A stretch of 48,929 nucleotides of DNA from contig JASCPG010000016.1 of the NCBI GenBank assembly GCA_029960085.1, positions 1 to 48,929 on the forward strand, written 5' to 3'. The translations under genes were made by a program, and so were the position numbers. The notes below the pieces were generated by a model that did not search any database, was not told the origin of the DNA, and saw only the letters and a list, made by a program, of their open reading frames with translations. This DNA is from Microbacteriaceae bacterium PS02067. GTDB taxonomy: Bacteria > Actinomycetota > Actinomycetes > Actinomycetales > Microbacteriaceae. Shown in pieces: positions 18,027 to 26,197 of this stretch. Position 1 is the first letter of the stretch; the number at the start of each line of letters is the position of its first letter.

Positions 18027-18072
18027 GGGGGAGTGCCACAACCGCACGCCGCATCCCCTGTGCACTCTCCCC
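18027..18072. promoter_or_regulatory. Imperfect inverted repeat in the accD/birA divergent gap
   Basis: GGGGGAGTGC (18027-18036) and GCACTCTCCCC (18062-18072) are complementary with one bulge, separated by 25 nt. It sits between the divergent accD and birA starts and could be a regulator site or an RNA hairpin on either transcript. No family of regulator is recognisable. Confidence 0.35.
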
Positions 18073-18188
18073 AGGCCTGGTCGCGCCCGCCCCGCGGCTT
18101 CACATGCCAGAACGTGCGGGTATAGGGCATCCATTCCCGCAGGAAGTGGCGAATGAACCGCGCGGGTGGCCGCGGCGGGGCGGCGGCG

Positions 18189-18194
18189 TATCGT
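18189..18194 (+). promoter_or_regulatory. -10 box (TATCGT) of a probable leaderless birA promoter
   Basis: TATCGT ends 6 nt before the ATG at 18201, with only GGCGGC between. This favours the ATG at 18201 over the upstream in-frame ATG at 18153. Confidence 0.5.
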
Positions 18195-18200
18195 GGCGGC

Positions 18201-18989
18201 ATGTCACTTCGCGAAGAGGGCTACCCACTCGCCGCCGCCGTGTCGCCTCGCCTCCAGGTGATCGACCACGTCGACTCGACCAACGCGCGGCTCATGCGCG
18301 ACGCGCACGCGGATGCCGAGGGGCATCCGCACCTGTCGGTGCTCCTGACACGCGACCAGCGGGCCGGTCGGGGGCGCCTCGACCGGGTGTGGACGGCGCC
18401 GCCGGGGACCGCGCTCGCGGTCTCGGTGCTCCTGCGCGTCGGCGCCGTCGAGGTGTCCGATCGCGGCTGGATCCCGCTCATCGCGGGCGCGGCGATGCGG
18501 GATGCCATCGCGGCGCAACTACCCGGGGAGACGGTCGCCCTGAAGTGGCCCAACGACGTGCTCGTCGGTGTGGGTCCGCAGGCGCGCAAGATCAGCGGCA
18601 TCCTCACCGAGGTGCTGCCGTCCGACCCGCTCTCGGTCGTCGTCGGCGCGGGCGTCAACACCGCGATGCCGACCTTCGACCTTCCTGTGCCGACGGCGAC
18701 CTCGTTTGCCGACCTCAAAGCCACCGCCGATGAGGACCGCCTCCTCGCGGACTTCCTCACGGGCCTCCGTGACGGCATCGCCGACCTCGCCGTCGGGGGG
18801 CACGCCGCCGTCGCCGATCGCGTCACGGAGCACTGCAGCACGATCGGCGCCGACATCGCAGCCTCGCTCCCGGGCGGTGCGACGCTCCACGGCCGCGCCG
18901 TGCGTCTCGACGACGCCGGGCGACTCGTCCTCGTGGCCGAGGGCGTCGAGAGCGTCGTCGGCGCAGGCGACGTCATCCACGTGCGCTGA
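18201..18989 (+). CDS. birA: Biotin--[acetyl-CoA-carboxylase] ligase
   Basis: A 262-aa biotin protein ligase that joins biotin, through biotinyl-AMP, to the carboxylase carrier lysine. It is the short class without an N-terminal DNA-binding domain. Key motifs are VDSTNARL (biotin-binding start), [15 protein letters not shown] (the flexible adenylate-binding GRGR loop), LKWPNDVLV and KISGILTE (catalytic lysine region), and VVVGAGVNT. The C-terminal SH3-like domain ends in [24 protein letters not shown] chose the ATG at 18201 because a -10-like TATCGT sits 6 nt upstream and conservation begins shortly after. It is divergent from accD, a sensible pairing. Confidence 0.93.
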   Translation: MSLREEGYPLAAAVSPRLQVIDHVDSTNARLMRDAHADAEGHPHLSVLLTRDQRAGRGRLDRVWTAPPGTALAVSVLLRVGAVEVSDRGWIPLIAGAAMRDAIAAQLPGETVALKWPNDVLVGVGPQARKISGILTEVLPSDPLSVVVGAGVNTAMPTFDLPVPTATSFADLKATADEDRLLADFLTGLRDGIADLAVGGHAAVADRVTEHCSTIGADIAASLPGGATLHGRAVRLDDAGRLVLVAEGVESVVGAGDVIHVR

Positions 18990-19004
18990 CCCCGCTCCCG
19001 CGCG

Positions 19005-19042
19005 CGGCCGGCCGGGCCTCGGGCGGCCGGCCGGGCCTCGGG
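19005..19042. repeat. Tandem duplication of a 19-nt GC-rich unit
   Basis: CGGCCGGCCGGGCCTCGGG occurs twice, perfectly and without a spacer (19005-19023, 19024-19042). The unit itself contains the palindrome CCGGCCGG-like core, so each copy can fold. It starts 16 nt after the birA stop and may aid termination. Confidence 0.75.
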
Positions 19043-19060
19043 CGACCAACCCCGGCGTCG

Positions 19061-19128
19061 CGAAAGCAGGGCCGATCGATGCCGGAGGGTCACAAACCGG
19101 GACTCTCGGCCGGTCCACCCTGCTTTCG
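19061..19128. repeat. Inverted repeat CGAAAGCAGGG / CCCTGCTTTCG with 46-nt centre
   Basis: Perfect 11-bp arms at 19061-19071 and 19118-19128. The centre has a second complementary pair, GGCCGA (19070-19075) and TCGGCC (19106-19111), which partly overlaps the first arm, so two alternative folds are possible. It could be a structured RNA element, a terminator or a small mobile repeat. Confidence 0.6.
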
Positions 19129-19154
19129 AGACGTGCGGGCGCCACAATGGGGGT

Positions 19155-19730
19155 GTGAGCCAGCCGACCGCATACACGGGGCGCCCGGTGACCCCGGCGC
19201 CCGGCGCCGAGGCGCACGAACTTCGCATCGCGCGCGTCCGCACGCACGCACGCGCGCTGTTCTGGTCGGCCCTCGTCCTCATCGGCGTCGCCGGGGCGGT
19301 CGGTTACTTCACCGGCAACCTGCCCGCGCCGTTCGAGAACTGGATGCTGTGGGCTGCGGCGGGAGCCGTCGTGCTGCTCCTCGTCGTCGTCCCGTTCCTG
19401 CGGTGGCTGTCGCGCACCTACACCGTCACGACGCGCCGGGTCATCGCGCAGCACGGTCTGTTCGGGCGCCACCGCGAGGAGATGAGTCATGTCCGCGGCT
19501 ACACGATCGGCGAGCGGCGCGGGCCCATCCAGCGGATGTGGGGGGCGGGAACCCTGACTCTGTCCAACGGCGTGGACGCGCCGTTGCGCCTGCGGAACGT
19601 CCCCTCGGTGCGGCTTCTGCACGAAGTGCTCGCCGACCAGGTCGAGGTCAGCCAGATCCTCGCCCACCGCGACTCGCACGCGATGCCCATCGTGCCGGGC
19701 GCCCCCGGCCCGCCGCCGCCCCTGCCGTGA
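19155..19730 (+). CDS. PH-domain (bPH2/YdbS-like) membrane protein
   Basis: A 191-aa protein with two hydrophobic segments (about 36-57 and 67-88), followed by a bacterial pleckstrin-homology domain of the bPH2 type: YTVTTRRVIAQHGLFGRHREEMSHVRGYTI (about 94-123), then LTLSNGV and LRNVPSVRLLHEVL. The C-terminus is proline-rich (PGAPGPPPPLP). Proteins of this type are common next to birA and purK in Microbacteriaceae, but their function is not established. The start is the GTG at 19155, with CACAAT 6 nt upstream and a G-run that could act as a ribosome-binding site. Confidence 0.85.
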   Translation: MSQPTAYTGRPVTPAPGAEAHELRIARVRTHARALFWSALVLIGVAGAVGYFTGNLPAPFENWMLWAAAGAVVLLLVVVPFLRWLSRTYTVTTRRVIAQHGLFGRHREEMSHVRGYTIGERRGPIQRMWGAGTLTLSNGVDAPLRLRNVPSVRLLHEVLADQVEVSQILAHRDSHAMPIVPGAPGPPPPLP

Positions 19731-19802
19731 CCTCGCCTGCGTGACCTCTTCCCGGCGCAGACCTGGGAAGATGGACCGGTCGGACGGGTCGAAAGGGAAC
19801 GC

Positions 19803-20918
19803 ATGGCACTCAAGGTCGGAATCGTCGGCGGCGGTCAGCTCGCGCGCATGATGATCGCGCCCGCCGTCGAGCTCGGCCTCGACGTGCGCGTCCTCGCCGA
19901 GGAGCACGGCATGTCGGCATCCCTCGCCGCCACGGCGACGGGCGACTACCGCGACCTCGAGACGGTCCGCGCGTTCGCGAAGGACGTCGACGTCGTCACC
20001 TTCGACCACGAGCACGTCCCGCAGGAGGTGCTGCGCGCCCTCGTCGCCGACGGTGTCGCCGTGCATCCCGGCCCCGACGCGCTGCAGTTCGCGCAGGACA
20101 AGCTCCGCATGCGCGCCCGCCTCGCGGAGCTCGGTGCCCCCCAGCCGGAGTGGGCGGCGGTGTCGGATGCCGCGCAGCTGCAGGCCTTCCTCGACGCGAA
20201 CGGCGGCCGCGCGGTCGTGAAGACGCCCCGCGGCGGCTACGACGGCAAGGGTGTGCGCGTCGTGTCGTCGCCGGAGGAGGTGGCCGACTGGTTCGAGACG
20301 GGCACCCTCCTCGCCGAGGAGCTCGTCGACTTCAGCCGCGAGCTCGCCCAGCAGGTCGCACGCCGGCCCTCCGGCGAGCTCGTCGTCTATCCGGTGGTCG
20401 AGACGGTGCAGCGCGGCGGCGTCTGCGCCGAGGTCATCGCGCCCGCGCCGCATGGCGCCGCGCGGCTCGTCGAGGTGGCGGCCGAGATCGGGCGGTCGAT
20501 CGCCGAAGGGCTCGGCGTCACCGGCATGCTCGCCGTCGAGCTGTTCGAGACGACGGACGAGCGGCTCGTCGTCAACGAGCTCGCGATGCGCCCGCACAAC
20601 AGCGGGCATTGGAGCCAGGACGGCGCCGTCACGTCGCAGTTCGAGCAGCACCTGCGGGCGGTCCTCGACCTGCCGCTCGGCGACACGTCGCCCCGTCAGC
20701 CCTGGGCCGTCATGGTGAACATCCTCGGCGGCCCCGCCACCGACTCTCTCGAGAGCCGCCTGCCGGGGGCGCTCGCCGCCCACCCGGCGGCGAAGGTGCA
20801 CACGTACGGCAAGGCACCGCGCCCGGGGCGCAAGGTCGGCCACGTCAACACGACCGGCGAGGACCTGGATGCCACGGTCTACGAAGCGCGTGCCGCGGCG
20901 GCGTTCTTCGCGGACTGA
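19803..20918 (+). CDS. purK: 5-(carboxyamino)imidazole ribonucleotide synthase
   Basis: A 371-aa ATP-grasp enzyme of purine synthesis: AIR + ATP + bicarbonate gives N5-CAIR. The N-terminal dinucleotide-like motif GIVGGGQLARMM (about 5-16), the ATP-grasp loop TPRGGYDGKGV (about 140-150) and the family signature NELAMRPHNSGHW (about 257-269) are clear. The start ATG at 19803 is preceded by AAGGGAA. It is 70 nt upstream of purE, the next enzyme in the pathway. Confidence 0.96.
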   Translation: MALKVGIVGGGQLARMMIAPAVELGLDVRVLAEEHGMSASLAATATGDYRDLETVRAFAKDVDVVTFDHEHVPQEVLRALVADGVAVHPGPDALQFAQDKLRMRARLAELGAPQPEWAAVSDAAQLQAFLDANGGRAVVKTPRGGYDGKGVRVVSSPEEVADWFETGTLLAEELVDFSRELAQQVARRPSGELVVYPVVETVQRGGVCAEVIAPAPHGAARLVEVAAEIGRSIAEGLGVTGMLAVELFETTDERLVVNELAMRPHNSGHWSQDGAVTSQFEQHLRAVLDLPLGDTSPRQPWAVMVNILGGPATDSLESRLPGALAAHPAAKVHTYGKAPRPGRKVGHVNTTGEDLDATVYEARAAAAFFAD

Positions 20919-20976
20919 AGCCTGAGTACCCGCTGGAGGGCCCGTGGCGTTCCCGGGTTCTTCCAGGGTGTCGCCC

Positions 20977-20982
20977 TAGCCT
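20977..20982 (+). promoter_or_regulatory. -10 box (TAGCCT) before purE
   Basis: TAGCCT lies 6 nt before the GTG at 20989 with no Shine-Dalgarno, which again fits a leaderless start. purE and the downstream LCP and GT4 genes could thus be transcribed separately from purK. Confidence 0.5.
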
Positions 20983-20988
20983 GGTCGG

Positions 20989-21519
20989 GTGACCACGCCG
21001 CTGCATTCCTCCGCGTCCCCGCTCGTCGGCGTCGTCATGGGCTCGGACTCCGACTGGCGCGTCCTGAGCGACGCCTCGCAGGTGCTGACCGAGTTCGGCA
21101 TCCCGCACGAGGTCGAGGTCGTCTCCGCGCACCGGACGCCCGACAAGCTCGTGCGCTACGGCCGTGAGGCCCGCGGGCGTGGCATCCGCGCGATCATCGC
21201 GGGGGCCGGGGGAGCCGCGCACCTCCCGGGCATGCTGGCCTCCCTCACGGCGCTTCCGGTCATCGGCGTGCCCGTGCAGCTCGCGACCCTCGAGGGGATG
21301 GACTCGCTCCTGAGCATCGTGCAGATGCCCGCGGGCATCCCCGTGGCGACGGTGTCGATCAACGGGGCGAAGAACGCGGGCCTCCTGGCGGCGCGGATCC
21401 TCGGCGCCTCCGATGCGGCCCTCGGCGACCGGGTCGAGCAGTACGCGCGGCTTCTCGAGGAGCAGGTCGAGGAGAAGAACCGGCGCCTGAAGGCTTCGCT
21501 CGGCGGGGATGCCTCGTGA
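20989..21519 (+). CDS. purE: N5-carboxyaminoimidazole ribonucleotide mutase
   Basis: A 176-aa class I PurE that converts N5-CAIR to CAIR. Conserved motifs: [11 protein letters not shown] (about 9-19), SAHRTPD (46-52), [10 protein letters not shown] (about 73-82) and PVIGVPV. The GTG start follows a -10-like TAGCCT by 6 nt. The stop overlaps the GTG of the LCP gene (GTGA), so translation of the wall-polymer genes is coupled to purE. The C-terminus is somewhat longer than the minimal family fold and ends in a charged helix ([15 protein letters not shown]). Confidence 0.96.
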   Translation: MTTPLHSSASPLVGVVMGSDSDWRVLSDASQVLTEFGIPHEVEVVSAHRTPDKLVRYGREARGRGIRAIIAGAGGAAHLPGMLASLTALPVIGVPVQLATLEGMDSLLSIVQMPAGIPVATVSINGAKNAGLLAARILGASDAALGDRVEQYARLLEEQVEEKNRRLKASLGGDAS

Positions 21520-22991
21520 GCGTCTCGGCACCGGAGCTTCCACAGGCGCGCCCGAACCGGGGTGCCGATGACGGCGTGATCATCGGGAAGGACCCGATCC
21601 GTCGGCCCGACACGCGTTCGCCGAAGGTCATGACGCGGCGGGCGTGGTGGCTCGTCGCCCTGAACTTCCTCATTCCGGGTTCCGCGCAGTCGCTGACCGG
21701 CAGCCGGCGCCTGGGCCGCATCGGTCTCACCGCGACGCTCACGATGTGGGTGCTGATCGTCCTCACCGTGGTCGCGGCGATCGTGTGGCCGGGCCTGCTC
21801 ACGTCGCTCGGCACCAACGTCGTCTTCCTCCTCGTGCTGCAGCTCGTCCTCGTCGCCTACGCCGTGCTGTGGGTCGTCCTCACGGTCGACACGCTGCGGC
21901 TCGTCCGCCTCGTGAAGACGCGGCCGGGAGCGCGGCCGCTCATCGCCGTCGCCGCGATCGCCGGGCTCGTGATCGGGGGCGGCGGTGTCGCCTACGCCGC
22001 GCAGCAGCTCATCGCGCCGGCGCGTGAGGCGATCGCCTCGATCTTCACGAACAACGAGCCGCCCGTCCCGCCGTCCAACGGGTACTACAACATCCTGCTG
22101 CTGGGCGCCGACTCCGGACTCGGGCGCGACTCGATGCGGTTCGACTCGATCTCCGTCGTCTCCGTGAATGCCGAGACGGGCGCGACGCACATCACCGGCA
22201 TCCCGCGCGACCTCGCGCACGTCCCGTTCTCGGACGGGCCCATGCACGACCTGTACCCGGAGGGACTGCAGGGGCACAAGTCCAACACGTGCGGGTGGGG
22301 TCCGGGGATCAACCAGATCATGAACGCCGTTGAGATCTGCCGCGACGACCGCGGCGCGGGGCTGTACCCGAAGGCGGCGGAGGGGGCATCCACCCCCGCG
22401 ATCGAGGCGACGAAGGATGCCGCGGAGGGGATCCTCGGGATCGACATCCCCTACTACGTGTTCGTCGACATGAAGGGCTTCGCCGACATCGTCGACGCGC
22501 TCGGCGGTGTCGACATCACGGTGCAGGAGCGCCTCCCGGAGGGCGGTGGTCCCACGTACGAGGGACAGCCCGCCGAGGACTGGGCGATCGGGTGGATCGA
22601 GCCCGGACCGCAGCACATGGACGGCGACACCGCGCAGTGGTACGCACGGTCGCGCTACACGACGAGCGACTGGGACCGCATGCGTCGGCAGCGCGAGCTG
22701 CAACAGGCGATCCTCGCGCAGGCGAATCCCGCGAACGTGCTGACCCGTTTCCAGGATGTCGCGAAGGCGGGGGAGGACCTCGTGCAGACCGACATCCCTG
22801 CGGGTCTGCTGCCGTTCCTCGTCGACCTCGCCGTCAAGGCGAAGCAGCAGCCGGTCGAGACCATCGAGCTGACGCCGAAGGGTGCGGGGATCGACACCGA
22901 TCGGCCCACCGCTGCCGAGTACGCCCACGTGCGGGAGGTCATCCAGCAGGCGCTCTACCCGCCGTCCCCGTCCCCGACGACGGCGCCGTGA
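21516..22991 (+). CDS. LCP (LytR-CpsA-Psr) family wall-glycopolymer ligase
   Basis: A 491-aa membrane protein. After a short cytoplasmic N-terminus come four hydrophobic segments (about 43-60, 68-95, 105-130, 147-170). The extracellular LCP domain (about 185-410) carries [26 protein letters not shown], with the catalytic-type Asp and Arg residues, ITGIPRD, and the late motif [24 protein letters not shown]. Family known: transfer of teichoic acid, arabinogalactan or capsule from lipid carrier to peptidoglycan. It overlaps purE by GTGA upstream and the GT4 gene by GTGA downstream. Its location before the surface-polymer cluster suggests it attaches one of those polymers, but that is inference. 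Confidence 0.92.
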   Translation: MSVSAPELPQARPNRGADDGVIIGKDPIRRPDTRSPKVMTRRAWWLVALNFLIPGSAQSLTGSRRLGRIGLTATLTMWVLIVLTVVAAIVWPGLLTSLGTNVVFLLVLQLVLVAYAVLWVVLTVDTLRLVRLVKTRPGARPLIAVAAIAGLVIGGGGVAYAAQQLIAPAREAIASIFTNNEPPVPPSNGYYNILLLGADSGLGRDSMRFDSISVVSVNAETGATHITGIPRDLAHVPFSDGPMHDLYPEGLQGHKSNTCGWGPGINQIMNAVEICRDDRGAGLYPKAAEGASTPAIEATKDAAEGILGIDIPYYVFVDMKGFADIVDALGGVDITVQERLPEGGGPTYEGQPAEDWAIGWIEPGPQHMDGDTAQWYARSRYTTSDWDRMRRQRELQQAILAQANPANVLTRFQDVAKAGEDLVQTDIPAGLLPFLVDLAVKAKQQPVETIELTPKGAGIDTDRPTAAEYAHVREVIQQALYPPSPSPTTAP

Positions 22992-24100
22992 CCGCGCTGC
23001 TGCGGGTCGTGCTGGACCAGGTCGTCGCCCCCGTCGACCCGAACCTCGCGATCGCCTCGCGTGAGCTCGGACGAGCGCTCGTGCGGATGGCGCCCGCGGG
23101 ATGCGCCGTCGAGGGGATCGTCCCGGCCGTGGCGGATGCCGCCGGCACCGTCGAGGGCGCCGTCCCGGGGCTCGAGTCGCTTGCGCGGATGTCGCTCGCG
23201 CGGCGCGAACTGGCCGCCGCGTGGCAGCTCGGCGTGACGCCGGGTGTCGGCGGCGGGATGATCCATTCGCCGACCGTCCTCGCCCCGCTCGTGAAGCACG
23301 ATCGCCTGCACGATCACGATCAGACGGTGGTGACCCTCTGGGACCTCGCCGCATGGGAGCACCCCGACGAGATGTCGAAGATGACGGCCGCGTGGCACCG
23401 GGGCATGCTCAAGCGCGCCGTGAAGCATGCGGACGCCATCGTGGTGCCGACCCATGCGCTCGCTGAGCGACTCGCCGAGATCGCGCCGCTCGGCGACCGT
23501 ATCCGCGTGATCCCGGGTGCCGCTCCCGGCGGCTTCGCCGTGCCGACCGACGAGGTGGGCCGGCGCCGCGCGCTCGAGGTGCCCGACGGATGCCTCCTGG
23601 TCTCGGGCGGAACCGCGCCCTCCGCGCGGCTCGATGCGGCCTTCGCGGCGATCGCGCAGGCGGGATCGGACCTCCCGGTCGTCGTGCTGGACGCGCCCGA
23701 CAGCCAGGCCGCCGCGGTCGCCGACCTGGCGGCGGCTGCCGGCCTGCAACCGGGCCGCGTCAGCATCCGCGGGTCGCTCGACTCCGCCGACCGCGCCGCG
23801 GTTCTCGCCGGCGCCGTGCTCCTCGTCGCACCCCGCGCCGACACCGCCTATCCGTGGCGGGTGATCGACGCGCTGACGCTCGGGGTGCCGATCGTCGCCG
23901 TCGACAGCGCCGTGCATCGCGAGGTCGTGGTCGACGGCGGGCGACTCGCTGAGCCGGGCGAGCTCAGCGTGGCGCTGGGGGACGCGCTCGGTTCGACGGA
24001 CGCCGTGGAGCGCCTCGCCGTGCTGTCCGGAGACCGCGGACGCGCGTTCTCCTGGATCGGCGCCGCAGAGCGCGTCTGGCAGCTGCACGCCGACCTCTGA
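22988..24100 (+). CDS. GT4-like glycosyltransferase with degenerate donor motif
   Basis: A 370-aa GT-B-fold protein starting at the GTG in the GTGA overlap with the LCP stop. The N-lobe contains GGGMIHSPTVLAPL and TLWDLAAWEHPDEMS; the linker has IVVPTHALAERL and IRVIPGAAPGGF. The C-lobe has the expected helix VIDALTLGVPIVAVDSAVHREVV. The usual donor-binding pattern E-x7-E before the helix is altered (ADTAYPWRVIDALTLG), so the first acidic residue is missing. It may use an unusual donor or be inactive. The position behind an LCP ligase points to wall-polymer synthesis. Confidence 0.8.
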   Translation: MTALLRVVLDQVVAPVDPNLAIASRELGRALVRMAPAGCAVEGIVPAVADAAGTVEGAVPGLESLARMSLARRELAAAWQLGVTPGVGGGMIHSPTVLAPLVKHDRLHDHDQTVVTLWDLAAWEHPDEMSKMTAAWHRGMLKRAVKHADAIVVPTHALAERLAEIAPLGDRIRVIPGAAPGGFAVPTDEVGRRRALEVPDGCLLVSGGTAPSARLDAAFAAIAQAGSDLPVVVLDAPDSQAAAVADLAAAAGLQPGRVSIRGSLDSADRAAVLAGAVLLVAPRADTAYPWRVIDALTLGVPIVAVDSAVHREVVVDGGRLAEPGELSVALGDALGSTDAVERLAVLSGDRGRAFSWIGAAERVWQLHADL

Positions 24101-24168
24101 GGGTGCCGGGAGCGGCGTGTCTATGGCGTGTCGTCGAGCTCGAGGTGGTAACGGGGGACTACTTCAGT

Positions 24169-24174
24169 AACAAT
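24169..24174 (+). promoter_or_regulatory. -10 box (AACAAT) 6 nt before the wall-binding protein start
   Basis: AACAAT (within TAACAAT) sits 6 nt before the ATG at 24181, supporting that ATG, which begins a clean signal peptide, over the in-frame ATG at 24103. Confidence 0.4.
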
Positions 24175-24180
24175 GGTCAC

Positions 24181-26175
24181 ATGATCCCCCGTCGATACCG
24201 AGTTCTGCCCGCCCTGATCGCCGTCGCGGGCATCCTCCTTTCGACGTTGACCGCGGCTCCGGCTCTGGCCGCAGCGGTGGACACCTCCGCGACCCAGACG
24301 AAGCCCGCCGTCACCGTCGACGCGGCCGCCGTCACCGGTTTCAACCCGGGGAACATCATCACCGACAGCCTCTTCTACGACGGCGCGGCCATGACGGCAG
24401 CCGAGATCCAGGGGTTTCTCGACGCGAAGATCGGCGCATGCTCGAACGGCAAGTGCTTGAACGTGCTGTCTGCCGGCATCTCGTCTCGCGCCGCGGTGAC
24501 GTCGCAGACGACCGGCAATCTCATCTGCTCCGCCATCCAGGGCGGCACGATGAAGGTGTCGGAACTCATCTACCGCGTCCAGGTGGCGTGCGGAATCTCC
24601 GCGAAGGTGATCCTGACGACGCTCCAGAAGGAGCAGGGACTGACGACCAGCAAAGCTCCGTCGGACTGGAATCTGAAGGCGGCCATGGGGGCATCCTGCC
24701 CCGACACCGCTCCGTGCGACCCGGCGTTCGCCGGTGTGGGCCCGCAGATCCTCAAGGGCACCCAGCAGCTCAAGACCTACAAGGCGGCGAAGTTCGCCAA
24801 GCAGCCCGGTGTGCACTACATCGCGTGGAGTCCCAATTCCTCGTGCGGCGGAACGAATGTCTCCATTCAGAACTACGCCACCGCGGCGCTCTACAACTAC
24901 ACGCCCTACCAGCCGAACAGCGCCGCCTTGGCGGCCGGTTTCGGTCTCGGCGACGGGTGTTCCGCGTACGGTAACCGCAACTTCTACAACTACTTCACGC
25001 AGTGGTTCGGATCGACCCAGGCGAACGTGGACCCGTGCCGCGCACCGGCGGCGGGCTCGGTCGCCGCGGCATCCGGTGAGTTCACCACCACGGCGAACCT
25101 CAACGGGCGGGCTGCTCCCACGACCGACTGCGGGACGATCATCGCTCAGCTGCCCACCGGCACGGTCGTCACCCGGGTGGGAACGTACGGGGTGTGGTGG
25201 AACGTCCGCGTCAACGGAGTGCTCTACTGGGTCCACAGCGACTTCTTGAAGGCCGCGCCGGCGCCCACCTTCTCGGTCGACCGGATCGAGGGCGTCGACC
25301 GCTACGAGACGGCGGCCGCGATCGCCGCTCAGAGCAACCCTCAGACCAGCGCCACCGTCTACCTCGCCTCGGGGGAGAACTTCCCCGACAGCGTGGCCGG
25401 ATCTGCCCTCGCCGCGCACGGTGACTCCGCCCTGCTCCTCACCGGCGCCGGCTCGTTGCCCGCCGCCACGGCGAAACGCCTGGCCGCATTGAAGCCCACT
25501 CGCATCGTGGTGCTCGGCGGTCCCGTGGTGATCTCCGACGCCGTGTTGCGCGCCGTGCGTGACGCCGCGGGTGCTCAGTCGACCATCGAACGCATCGCCG
25601 GTGCCGACAGGTACGAGACGGCGCGGCTCGTGGCGGCAGCGGGTTGGAAGACCAGCGCGAAGGCGTACATCGCGACGGGTGCCGCGTTCCCGGATGCCCT
25701 GTCCGCGTCGTCGGCCGCGGCGGCACAGGATGCGCCGGTTCTGTTGGTCGACGGAGCGCAGCAGGTCATCCCGGCCCCGACTGTCGACCTCATCAAGAAG
25801 CTCGGCGTGACGAGCGTTGTGATCGCCGGGGGGCCGCAGGCGGTGAGCTCAGCGATCGAGACGCAGTTGCGCGGTCTCGGACTCTCCGTCGAACGCCGCA
25901 ACGGCGTCGACCGCTACGAGACGAGCCTCCTGCTGGCTCGATCCGCCAGCACGACGACGTCGCGGATGTTCCTCGCCTCGGGCGTCGATTTCCCCGACGC
26001 GTTGAGCGGGTCCGTCCTGTCGGGAGCCTCCGGCGCGCCGCTCCTTCTCCAGAACCCGGCCTGCATGTCGGGTGCGGCGAAGGACTATGCGCTGTCGGCG
26101 AAGACCCCCAAGGTGACGCTCCTCGGCGGACCGGCGGCGATGTCGGCCGCCGTCGCCTCCGGAGTGCGCTGCTGA
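24181..26175 (+). CDS. Secreted protein with SH3b domain and three cell-wall-binding repeats (CW_binding_2)
   Basis: A 664-aa exported protein. The signal peptide is about residues 1-31 (APALAAA). Residues 45-270 form an N-terminal domain with several cysteines (ACSNGKC, SCPDTAPC, SSCGG) and a helix region EQGLTTSKAPSDWNLKAAMGASC that recalls secreted lysin-type folds; I do not recognise its activity with certainty. An SH3b-like domain follows at about 295-365 (LNGRAAPTTDCGTIIAQLPTGT). Three CW_binding_2 repeats start at VDRIEGVDRYETA, IERIAGADRYETA and VERRNGVDRYETS, each with a FPDS or FPDA and a LLGGPxxxS or VLGGPxxxS segment. Likely a surface-attached protein or wall-remodelling enzyme. 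Confidence 0.88.
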   Translation: MIPRRYRVLPALIAVAGILLSTLTAAPALAAAVDTSATQTKPAVTVDAAAVTGFNPGNIITDSLFYDGAAMTAAEIQGFLDAKIGACSNGKCLNVLSAGISSRAAVTSQTTGNLICSAIQGGTMKVSELIYRVQVACGISAKVILTTLQKEQGLTTSKAPSDWNLKAAMGASCPDTAPCDPAFAGVGPQILKGTQQLKTYKAAKFAKQPGVHYIAWSPNSSCGGTNVSIQNYATAALYNYTPYQPNSAALAAGFGLGDGCSAYGNRNFYNYFTQWFGSTQANVDPCRAPAAGSVAAASGEFTTTANLNGRAAPTTDCGTIIAQLPTGTVVTRVGTYGVWWNVRVNGVLYWVHSDFLKAAPAPTFSVDRIEGVDRYETAAAIAAQSNPQTSATVYLASGENFPDSVAGSALAAHGDSALLLTGAGSLPAATAKRLAALKPTRIVVLGGPVVISDAVLRAVRDAAGAQSTIERIAGADRYETARLVAAAGWKTSAKAYIATGAAFPDALSASSAAAAQDAPVLLVDGAQQVIPAPTVDLIKKLGVTSVVIAGGPQAVSSAIETQLRGLGLSVERRNGVDRYETSLLLARSASTTTSRMFLASGVDFPDALSGSVLSGASGAPLLLQNPACMSGAAKDYALSAKTPKVTLLGGPAAMSAAVASGVRC

Positions 26176-26197
26176 CGATGGCGGCGGGGCCGTCGTC

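Larger units (their letters stand above)
18990..19154. other. Intergenic segment with tandem and inverted repeats
   Basis: A 165-nt gap between birA and the PH-domain gene. It holds two tandem 19-nt units (19005-19042) and a long-armed inverted repeat (19061-19128). A -10-like CACAAT (19143-19148) stands 6 nt before the next GTG start. Confidence 0.6.

Noticed and set aside
16149..18125. 658-codon plus-strand frame opposite accD/accE
   Set aside because: Composition is typical of antisense reading; accD and accE are unambiguous on the minus strand.
19061..19128. Insertion-sequence remnant with terminal inverted repeats
   Set aside because: Only 68 nt, with no transposase frame or visible target duplication. 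It is kept as an unexplained inverted repeat instead.
18519..20843. 774-codon minus-strand frame opposite birA, PH-domain gene and purK
   Set aside because: It spans three clear plus-strand genes and two intergenic gaps and shows no recognisable domain.
21156..23354. 732-codon minus-strand frame opposite purE, LCP and GT4 genes
   Set aside because: Antisense shadow with Arg-rich, low-complexity translation.
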